Assembly: GCA_013397435.1 (NCBI GenBank)
Contig: VZRG01000349.1
Coordinates: 521,140-585,139, forward strand
Direction: 5' to 3'
Length of the DNA: 64,000 nucleotides
Origin: Erythrocercus mccallii
Lineage: Eukaryota; Chordata; Aves; Passeriformes; Dicruridae
This document shows positions 40,256 to 50,300 of the stretch, piece by piece. How positions within the stretch are numbered: position 1 is the first letter of the stretch; each line of letters opens with the position of its first letter. The translations under genes and the position numbers were made by a program. Under the pieces are notes generated by a model. That model searched no databases, was not told the origin of the DNA, and saw only the letters and a program-made list of their open reading frames with translations.

Positions 40256-40514
40256 CTTTTTATCTTCTGTTCCAGGATCTGATTCACTGAATTTTTCTTC
40301 CTGAAAGCTTCTAGTCATCTTCATTTTCTCCACACTCTGGAAAAAGGCTGTTTTTTCTAGTCTGCTTGTGCTGAATTGTGTATTTATCTCTTCCAGCCTG
40401 TTAATCTTAAGTAGCTTCATACTGTGTCCAGTTAATTTACTGTCTGTTCTCCTCTCCACCTTAGATTCATAAACCAGTGAACACTCGTAACTTCTGATTT
40501 CTCCTCTTTCTTGG
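40256..40514 (-). CDS. MYLK4: MYLK4 exon A, canonical N-terminus
   Basis: Coding exon of myosin light chain kinase family member 4, a CaMK-type serine/threonine kinase of striated muscle. On the minus strand it follows a good polypyrimidine acceptor (TTTGTCTTTCTTTTGTACAG) and ends AAAAAG before GTAACT. The ATG at 40420 (A at -3) starts MKLLKINRLEEINTQFSTS, which aligns with the start I recall for human MYLK4 (MLKVKRLEEFNTCYNSNQ), and the LEK-AFFQ block that follows also matches. From this ATG to the donor there are 55 codons, ending in phase 0. The frame is also open for 31 codons upstream to the acceptor, so a longer N-terminus from an upstream exon is possible, or this part is 5' untranslated. 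Exon length is 259 bases. The kinase domain is outside the window. Confidence 0.85.
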
Positions 40515-43500
40515 CTGTACAAAAGAAAGACAAATAAGAGGTCTTAGTGTTATTAATGCATTTTGGCTTAGAAAATTACCATGTTGTAACACTTTATATT
40601 TCAGCTCTCTCTCCTTATACTTGCTGAACCAATACACAGAGTATACACCACTGCCTGTTCACAGAGACCGTTCAACACCAGATAATTCAAGAAGGCTATA
40701 AGACCAATATAATTTAATTTGTTCATAGAAACTATTTAGCTCAACAAAATCAATACCTACTGCTGTTGCTGCAGACCTTGGTTATAGAGCACTCCTCACT
40801 TTTTAGCCACCTCAGTGGCTCCCTGATGATCAACATGTTCTTTTTTCTATTGCAGTTCCATCAAGATGATATGCAAGGATCCTGCTATTAAGTCCAGGAA
40901 GACTTTAGATACTAAACAAAGTAGTACAGGCATGAATACAGTCCTTTTCTCTCTCTTCCCACTATCCTGTACCACAAAAATAGGTAGTTGCTAAAATGGT
41001 AGCAATTTGTGGCCTTCTGTTGAAGGCTGCAGAAGAGCTCAGTCCTCAGCTGGGTTCTTCTCTACTGCAGGCCCTTGTGATGTGCATGTATAGGATGTAG
41101 GATCATCAAAGCTTATCTAATGGTAGGATTGGTTGGAAGGCCACTGCAAGTCAAGCCTTCTCTGTAGAAGGCTTTTATTACACAGCAAGGTCATGGGCTT
41201 ACACCTCAAGTAATCACATGTCTACACTTGGAATATATGTCCTTCTGAACAACTAATATTTTTTAAAGAGTAAGAGAAACTACTCCAAAATTTCACTTAG
41301 CATCTCTTTTTGCACCCAGGAGAAAGGACCAAAACATTTCTGTCGCTGTTATTGCAACCCCTCCTTCACAATACTGGAAACCAAGCTACAAAAGAACAGT
41401 GCTAATGCTTAGCTGTAGAAAGCTGAATCTGTTAAATCTCACTACACAGCTCATAGTTTTCAATTTAAGTTGCATAAATAACATAAATTATATGGTGTAA
41501 TTAAGAACTTATATACAACCCTATAGTGACTGGCAGCACAGAGAAACAGCTTTCAGTGTACAACCAAAGACCCAATTAAATCAGTTATTTTTACCCAAAT
41601 GCCTTCCAACAGAAAATGTTCCTCGGTATTTTGACACATCTGTGCACATGCAGCATATTAAATGTGCACCTATACCAAGTAATGCTCTGCCCACAGTTAG
41701 CCCTCCAAGCTTCCCAGATGTGAAAGATGCCACATGCTATCCCATGTGACACAGGAGATGGCTGGATACTGGTGACATTTAGAGATGAGGAATAGCAAGG
41801 AACCACATATGCTTGTAGTTTTCAAGTGAGCCTTCCAGAGAGATTCTTGCTACCATGTCGTTGTAGATTGTTAATATGGGAGATGCAGGCACACCATCAT
41901 GGGCCTGTAAGGCATTCGTCATCTGAAGAAGTCGTGCATCCAGTATGTAAAAATGTCCAGTATGAGCTTCTAGCATCTCTCACCAACTTTCACAGCTCTG
42001 ACATCCCTCCCCTTCCATCACCATCAGCTGAAAGAACACTTTATGAGATTTCCTTCCCCCATTTCTCAAAAGTATGTTCATGGATTTTCTTAAAGGCTCT
42101 GACAATTGCATGTCAAATACCCAATGGCTCAGTCTGACCTTGGAGCCATTATTCTATGGATTGTTTGATCTACTCCATGACAAGGGATGATAAGACGTAA
42201 TTGAAAACTGTCAGAAAAAGACCGGAGATATTTGCAGATGCCCTCCTGCTACCTCCATGTCTGCAGCTAGTCAAATCCCACAGTGATTTAGAGTGACCTG
42301 GCTGTGAAGACCTCTTGGCCTGACAAGACTGCAACCAAGGAAAGCTGATTCAGGCTCTCCATAGCTCTTCAAAGAGCATGTCATCCTCTATGCTTTGATC
42401 ACCAAATGTGGCCATCTATCTAATGAGAATGACATGTCCTAATTAAAGGACGTATTTCTTCAAGCTCACCAGTGAGTCAGTTATCTGGGAAAATATTAAT
42501 GCGATGGCAAGCTCAAGTGTCTTACTGGGCTCTGTTACCAAGCAGAGACCAGGACTGAGCCCAAACATGATTGTCCTCTCCACCACTATTACATTAATAC
42601 ATTCCTGAAACAAAAAGTTGAACAAATGAAAGTGAAATTTGTTTGCAAGTGCCTCCTCCAAAGTCCCAGAGAAGAAATCTTACCCTGGTTATGTGCCACT
42701 GAACAATGGAAAACTATGATCTTCACACGGTGTGAAGCTCCATTTCCCCTAAAGGAGGGTGAAAACCTTCCCCCAGTCATTTATATTTCCCAGCTCTTCT
42801 ACTTTCTGGTCATCTTCAGCAAGTCAATCACTCACTTCAAGCAAAATATCTTGCTTCCTGAACGACATCTTCACTTACACACTCGGAGACTACATGTCAT
42901 AAAAGCACTGCTTAGCTGGAAGCACAGGCAATGCATACATACAGTCCTGCTGCTTTTTCTGCCCTATAGCAGCAAATCAATATATTTGCATTATAAAAAT
43001 ATAAACAATACAGTCAATATTTCTGAAACTGATCAGGAATAGAAATGAGCAGGCAAATAGGTATTAGCCAAAAAGCAGAACCCACAAACACTCCATTTCA
43101 CTTTCAACATCTGGGCTTAGATTGTAACCCCTTCAGTCAGAACCAGGTTTACATGATGGGCACTAAAGCACTTTGCTTCAAACTCAGTCCTTTGGTCTTC
43201 ACCATCAGTTCAAATAAAAAATTTATTTCTGACCTGTTGGCCACTTTCTAACCAGCCATTTTCAAATGTGAAGCCTGGGGGTACTGTTAGCCAGTAGCCA
43301 GACTTGTTTACCTGCTACTACAGCTGACATTAGACTGACCTGAATTTTACAAGCTGGGAACTATTATGTCACGGTGTATAATTAAACCTAAATATATACT
43401 TTAAGAAAGAAAACAAGATGTAATGTGGAAAGAATTACCAATGGGTCAAGTTCGGGTCGTAAGTTAGGATGCAAATGGTCCCACTTACTGCGCCCATCTC

Positions 43501-43635
43501 TTGAAATACAACCTGCCCTGCATTCTGCGTAATACGAGAATTTGGGTTTTAACCTAATTTAGAAAAACAACAACAAAAAAGAGCAATTTATTAATGGTTT
43601 TTGTACAGAGGATGATGTTTTCACATATTTCAATG
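40515..43635. other. Region between MYLK4 exon A and WRNIP1 promoter
   Basis: About 3.1 kb separating the two head-to-head genes as far as visible. Any MYLK4 exon upstream of exon A would lie here or be hidden within the WRNIP1 locus; none was identified. Moderately long open frames occur on both strands at 41.6-43.0 kb (the longest 42626-43042 plus, 138 residues), but none resembles a protein I know. Confidence 0.5.
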
Positions 43636-43742
43636 AAAGGCCAGGCGGACCCCCCAAGTCCAGAGGCCTTGGCGCTGTTGCTCAGCACGGCCCCGAGGCC
43701 CAGGAAGGCCTGGCTGCTGGGGCGGGGAGCGGGCCCGGGCGC

Positions 43743-43754
43743 ACTACAGCTCCC
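43743..43754 (+). promoter_or_regulatory. WRNIP1: ACTACA(N2)TCCC core-promoter motif
   Basis: ACTACAGCTCCC fits the ACTACAnnTCCC element found in many CpG-island promoters and linked to ZNF143/THAP11-type binding. It lies 47-58 bases before the chosen start codon, consistent with a transcription start site nearby. Confidence 0.5.
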
Positions 43755-43800
43755 GAAGGGCTGCGGGCGCCTCCGCTTCCTGCCCCTGCGGCGGGAGCCC

Positions 43801-44328
43801 ATGGAGCCGACGGAGGGCGCCGAGGAGGAGCGGCTGGTGCAGTGCCCCGTGTGCCTGCGGGAGCTGCCGGGCGCCGACATCAACCCGCACCTGGACCGCT
43901 GCTTGCAGGCCGGCGGGGCCGAGGCCGAGCCGCCCAGCAAGCGGCCCCGTCTCGCCGCCGCCCCGCCGGGCAGCCAGGCCGGAGGGCAGCCGGAGGAGGC
44001 CCGCCCGGCCGCCGGGTCCCCCGTCTTCTCCCTCTTCCACAAGGGCCGCGGCGGCGGGCTGAGCTCGGCAGACGCCGGCGGGAGGAGCGGCGCGGGGCGG
44101 GACGAGGCCGCCGTGCAGCCGGGCCATGGATGCGCGGCCGCGCTGTGCGGGGACAGCCTGGCGCAGAAGCTGGAGGGGAAGCCCTTGGCCGAGCGGCTGC
44201 GGCCGGACACGCTGGGGGACTACGTGGGGCAGGAGCGAGTGCTGGGGGCGCAGACCCTGCTGCGGGCCCTGCTGGAGTCCCACGAGATCCCCTCCCTCAT
44301 CCTCTGGGGGCCGCCGGGCTGCGGGAAG
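43801..44328 (+). CDS. WRNIP1: WRNIP1 exon 1: UBZ finger, linker, Walker A
   Basis: WRNIP1 is a nuclear AAA+ ATPase (bacterial RarA, yeast Mgs1) that binds ubiquitin, WRN and polymerase delta and protects stalled forks. Exon 1 encodes 176 residues. A UBZ4 zinc finger has C15, C18, H30 and C34, with D32 at the place of the ubiquitin-contacting D37 of the human protein. A low-complexity G/A/P/R linker follows (about 36-130), then the RarA-like entry GKPLAERLRPDTLGDYVGQ and the Walker A loop GPPGCGK at 170-176, where the exon stops at GGGAAG/GTGAGT in phase 0. The start at 43801 puts the finger 14 residues in, close to the human spacing of 19. The frame is open upstream to an ATG at 43594, but those ATGs lie mostly before the CpG island and are not favoured. 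The linker lacks the long acidic tract I recall from mammals. Confidence 0.92.
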
Positions 44329-47300
44329 GTGAGTGCGGGCGGCGAGCGCCCAGGCCCGCTCGCAGCCTGCGGGGTCGGGCCGGCGCTGCTTCACGTGGCT
44401 CTTGAGGCCGGTGAATCCAAGTTAATTTCGGACTCGCTCTTTTCTTCGCCTCTGTCTCCTTGGCTTCTTTTGTAGTTTCCTTATTTTGGCTGATGTCCAC
44501 TAGTTTTCCCTTAGGATTACAAAAAACACAGCCTGCCTCATGAATGAAATAGAATTGGTCCACCCCCATCAGCCCCACTCCATGCAGTTTTCATTTGGGT
44601 TACACAAGGCTTCCCTTGCTTTCAGGTAATTCAGATTTCGTAACTTCAAAGTCCGTATTTAAAACATAAGCCGTGGTTTAGTTAATGGCTGAGAAGCTGA
44701 AAAACAGCAACAAGGCGGAATCTGTAAATACGTCTAGGGAAACAAGGTGAGATACCAGGAGATTAATACAGCACAGTTTGCAAGTGCTAGGTCCCTAAGA
44801 GAAGGCAGCACTGGTGTGGAAATGAGGTAGCATTATGGCTAGGCGCTCATCCACCTTCAAACACTTTTAGGCTGGTGGGTCTTTGCAGCATGCGATCACT
44901 GCATCTTCTTTTTCTGCCTCCTTTAGCTTACCAGTGGCCATCGTGAATCCCAAAAGACACTCTTATCACATCAATAAAGGGATTCAGAGTTGTGAGGGAA
45001 GGACCAAAGAAAAGCCTCTGGTGTGGTCAAGCACTCCTTAAGATCGTCTTAATTTTGTCCTGTTATTCCACATATTACATATTTGTAGTGTGGCAGGGCA
45101 AACAAAATACAGTTTTCTCTGTCAGTCTGATGTGTTCACAGCATTAATTTTCACACATTATATATATATAATTTGGTGAGAGTATGTTTCAGAAATCTGG
45201 GATAGGGGAAGTAATTAATACTTAGCAGAGAAGTTAAGGACAGCAGCAGATTGCTCTTATCAGCATACTTACATGAAAATAAAAAATGTTTGCTATGTAT
45301 GGTGTTAGAATAATAATTCCTGTCAATCACAGTAAATAAGGAGCAGGTGTTAGATGAATAATGTTAGCAATGATGCAGCAGGTTCTTTAGGCTAGATAAC
45401 ATACACCTCAAAAGAACCAACTAGTGAACTTCAATAATTGCCGCTTCCTTTGAAATAAAGTAATAGAAGAAAGCAATAGATGGGGTACAGAGGGGCTGTT
45501 TCTGAAAGTAATGCATTTCTGGAAACTGATTAAAGGGGAGGTGGATTGACTGAAGTAAGATGTGGCCAGAGAGAGAAGTGGAATTCAGCTCTTTAATAAA
45601 TAGGAATTCTTCTTGCTTTTTTTTTTTTTTTTTTGTGGTCTCCTGCCTTTTGTTTCTTGTTATCTGTGTCAACAGCGTGTGCTTGCTCTTTCTTGAAACC
45701 CTCTTTGCTCAGGAAGAAAAACTGTACAAGTACAGTGGTAGCAAAGCAAAGGCTGCAGTGCAGTCTCTGCAAACTGGCACTGGCTTCAAGTGACCTTTGG
45801 GTTGTGATTTGATGGATGCACCAGGCTTTGACCGTGGAAGTGCTTTTTCATGAGCTTGTGACAGGTCAGGAACAGTTGTCTTCCAGGTCTTCAGGAATCT
45901 TCTGTGGTACTGAAAGTGTCTTTGAGTAACATGTGATCTATTTTATGCCTCTAATATTACAATTTTCACTCTCCTTTCATATGACCCATTCTCCTCACCC
46001 ATATGCTTTACACAGAGTTGTATTTAGTACGCTTGCTTTTTACAGAGTTTAAATTCTGTTGCTCCTCAGTTGCCTGACTTGTATCATTTCTGTGCCTTTG
46101 ACCCATCAAAGAACAGTTGCACAACTTATCTGTCATATTTTTATTCCCTGAGTACTTATACTGTTGAGTAACTCGTCTACTTTCTAGGTTATTCCTTCTC
46201 AGCAAAGAGTTTTGAGTCTATGTGCTTTCAGCTGGCTCCTGATGAAACATCCATTATTGGCTGAACCAGGAATTCCTTCTGCAGAAAGTTCAATTTTGCC
46301 CCTTCACCCACGTTTCTCGATATTTCTAGGTTGGTGCTAGAGTTTTATTCCCCATAAATCATATTGTCTGTCTGAGTTAAATGCCTGAAAGTTCTGTTCT
46401 TCTCTTGGATATGTCCTTATAAAATTCCTCTCCTAACAGATTTAACATGCAAGCAAAGTTGTCAGCCTAAAGATGGAAAAGGAGATCTGTTCTTGCTTGC
46501 CTGTCCCACTCACTTACTATTTGAGTTGTATGTATATAACGTGTCTAAGAAAACATTTCATGAGAAAGCAACTTAGTGCTTGAAAACTTGAAAGATCCTG
46601 TGGAGGAGAAGTAAGTGTTCTCACTGCCTCAGGGCCTGGTTGGACTGATCAGCAAAAGCTTCTTTCATGGAGTACAGTCCTTTTCAGCACGGACAATACT
46701 AATAAATAACTGTGTGTTATGTAGTTTCATAAGTAACAAGGCCATATGCTAAGCTCTGCCCATCAAAGAGCTAAAATAGCAGCATAATTAGATATGTTGG
46801 TCTAAATTCAGAAGTGCTGTGTAAGATGGTTGTACATTTCTTAAACCTCTTCAGGCTCTTGCTACCCATGGAATCTGGTTATTGCAGCCCATCTATGCCT
46901 TCTTCCATTTCTACAACCAAATGCCATGCTAACTGATACTTTTGAAAAGGGTAGAGCAGGACTAAGTAAAAAAAAAAACAACCAAAACTGAACATGGAAT
47001 AAATCATCAGGGCCAAATTTCAAATCAATTTATGTATTATTTTTCTTTTATGAAAAATAGTAGTTCAACAGACTTCTTCTAAGCACAAAGATAATAATCT
47101 TGCCTGTTAAAGTGCTATAAATGCAATATTTCATATTGTAGGTTAAGAGTATTTTTGGAGAATTTTTATCATGAGAATAATAAAGGTAGGTACTGGGGTA
47201 AAAGTATATGTACTGTGTAACTTCTCTGCCCAAGTCGATTTCGGGCTCAGCTGCACTTGAATATTCAAGGAAACACCCTCGAAACTGAAAAGACAAAATT

Positions 47301-50300
47301 GGGGTATTTTCTGTGATCACCTTTTCTCTTGAGTTTCCATCTGTACTGAGTCCTCTTACTTTAAGAGAACATGGTCTTTGTACCTTGAATCTGTCATCCT
47401 AATTTCTTAGGAAGCCGTGGTGCTCTGGGTGAAAAGACTGACTCTTTGTTGGCACTTTTGTCACCCTGAAGTGTTGAACACAAGAGCCTATTTTCTTCTT
47501 TTAAGAAGCTGACCAGACTCAGGCCAGAAGAAACAGTGCCTCAAAGAGATGCCATGGTTGTTAACTTAGGAACAGTTAGCTTGTTCATCCTGACTATGCA
47601 AATTTTTAAAGGCCTGTATGAATCTGAGTGTAATGTGAGTAAGCTGTACTCTGATTTATGGCACCTTAATACAGGGATTTAGATTTTTGCATGTCTGCCA
47701 TTGGGGCACCAATTTTAGTAAAGAGTTAGTGGAGGGACACAGCGTAACTTGAGCGCCGAATAATTTTGCTGCCACAGATAAAGTTTAAACCTTACAAACC
47801 TGAACATTGTGTATTTAAATACAGTAAACATTCCCACTTAACAAGAAAAAATAGGTAGCAAGTGGCATGAACCTGCTCCTTATACAAGATAAGACAAAGA
47901 ACATTCATGCTTGATTTTCTGAGGTTCATGTCTGCACTCTAGGAATAAGATGAAATATGCAAGCTGGTATGAGTGCAAAACATGAAAAACCCCAGCAAGT
48001 GATCTTTGAAGTTTCTGTCAAATCTTCTCTGACATTATACTTTATTTCTAGAACTCCCTTGTATTTCTTTTCTTTGTTTGCATTCAATAAATGACACATT
48101 GAAACACAGCAAGTCCAACATCTACTTTGGTGCCTGCATATTTATCATCCCTTCCCTCCAGTGCTTCCTATTTTGCTAATTCAAGTGATTACCTAACAGG
48201 TTGTTTGATTGCTTGAGTGTATTTCGTTTTCTCTTACTCATACAGCTTGGGGCCTGATTTGAACGGTTTGAAGTAATGAGTTCTTTCAATTGATTAGTAT
48301 GAAATTTTAAACTGAAAATGCATCATGTCTTTTACAGTAGTGTAAGCTGAAAGTCCAGGACAGCAAAAGGGTTTGTCTTTGCAGTTGCCTGGGAGCAGTG
48401 TTGTAATGCAGTGTGCTTGGTTTTGCTTATGCCTATCTAAATCAGGAATAACTTGGGGTAGCTCTCCAGGAAGAGAACGCTGGAAGAGAAGATACAGTTG
48501 TATCCGTAGAACGTTGGAATGTGAGTACAGGATACAGCAAATGGAGATACAGCTCAATTTCAATAAACATTATGCAATGACCTTGCATCTGTTTATGCTT
48601 AGTTGGGCTTGGATTCTGGAAGTGCTGTAAAACACATGCTGTGTCTCTTGTTCAGTGACACTTACTCCTCCAGTAGTATCTCAGTGGGCTATTAGGGGTC
48701 TGAGGAACCAAACAAGATGGGTAAGAATAGCATCTGCCCTTATATAAATGCCAACTGCTGCTACTTTTGATTGTGTTTATCTGTATAGACAGTGTCCCCA
48801 GGCCATGTTCACCTGCTGTGCTGCCAATTTCCTTTGGACACGGCCTGGTTTATCTCCTGTGACGCAGCTTGGTACAGAGAACATCCACAGGGCTAGATCC
48901 CAGAGAACTACTGCCCTATGTGGCATCCAAGGATGCTTTTGGTGTCTCCCTTGAGGCAGTGAAACAGAGAGCAGCCTTTCCTGATTGCTTGGCAACCACA
49001 GTATTCCCTGCTGCCAGCAAAGGGAAGGTTGAGGGTGAGGAGAGGCTATTGATGGCAACACCATGTAAACAAAGATTTAGAAATCCTGGCCAGAATAAAG
49101 AAAGAGCAAAAAATAGCCAGAAAGTTATGGTCAAACAGCAGCAAAGAAAATCAGGGTGCTACTTCAGCACTCTGATAACATAGCTTAGACCCTACAAGTC
49201 TGTAGGTGTAAGTAGCCTGTTGTGTTATCCGTCTCTTGTCATCCCTGCCACACACATAATTCACACTGTGGTTTGCTCTGGAACAAACCAGCAAAGTCAC
49301 TTGTTGGGGAAACCTGCATGCCAGCTAGATTATCCCTGCTCAGGAATAATCCATGCTGCGCTGCACTTGTGCCAGTCTCTACCAGATCTGCTTTGGTCAT
49401 CTAAGCGTGGTGTGGCAGAGCCTACAGCCTTCCAGACTTTCTGGGAGGACCATGTATATCAGAAGGACCTTAGGTTTCACAGTATTCTTGATATGATCTA
49501 ACCCTCTGTGCTAATCCCTTCCCAGTTTTTTCCAATTCCACTTTCTGAAGTGAGCTAGGCAGTACCACTCTTCATCCCTGTAAGGAGCTTTGGTGAGCTA
49601 ATGTGATGAACACAGTTTAATGGCCTGGTACAGGGCTGCAGAAATGAAAAAGACCACATTACTTCTGAGCAGGTAATGTAGGCATTGAACATCAGTATCA
49701 ATAAGACTGCCTTAACTTCTACAAGCTTTTTTACTGTTTTCTTCCAGCCATGGATGTGAAGTAGCATTGACTAGTGGCAGTGCAGAGAGGAGGGAAATAG
49801 TTCATACTTAAAGATTGTTGCCCAGTCAAGGAAGCTTCTGGGTATACAGAAAATTCTTTTCACCTAGTACAAACACCCAGCTTACCGAACAGCAAATCTG
49901 ATTGACTTTTCTGCTCAGACAGTGGGAGGGGTGCGGAGCCAAGCATGCTTTGTGGGTTGCTTTTGTTTCATCCATAACTTGTATCAAAGCCTGGAAGAAT
50001 GGGTAGCAGAGTTGCTGAGAGTGAGCTTGTTTGGTTATTTTTTCTTTGGTTGCTGGTTGTTTGTAAATCTGAGATGGTTTCAGTTTCTGGGGAAGGATAT
50101 TCTCATTTGGGCTGACACAAAGCAATGGTACAGAATGGTGAAGGAGAGTTTCAGTAATTGTTTGTTCTGTGTGTAATGGATCTGGAAATAAGTGACCAAG
50201 GGCTGAAGTTAAGTGTTATTCATTGGTGAATAATGGTTCAGAAGTTTCTTGGTGAATATGTTTCTGTTTCAGAACAGCTTTTTATGATGTCACCGCTTTA

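Larger units (their letters stand above)
43636..44400 (+). promoter_or_regulatory. WRNIP1: CpG island and WRNIP1 promoter/exon 1
   Basis: Composition switches abruptly from AT-rich to strongly GC-rich with very frequent CpG from about 43640 to 44400, covering the 5' untranslated region and all of coding exon 1. No TATA box is seen close to the start, as usual for a housekeeping CpG-island promoter. The island could also drive divergent transcription toward MYLK4, but there is no direct evidence of this. Confidence 0.8.

Noticed and set aside
43594..43800. In-frame N-terminal extension of WRNIP1 from ATG codons at 43594 and 43609
   Set aside because: The frame is open, but these ATGs precede the CpG island, the extension has no resemblance to WRNIP1, and the 43801 start places the UBZ finger as in orthologues. 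It is most likely upstream of, or within, the 5' untranslated region.
43554..44394. Two minus-strand open frames of over 210 codons and a 187-codon plus frame over WRNIP1 exon 1
   Set aside because: GC-rich coding sequence lacks stop codons in other frames; the products are low-complexity R/A/P/G and match nothing, so they are shadows of exon 1.
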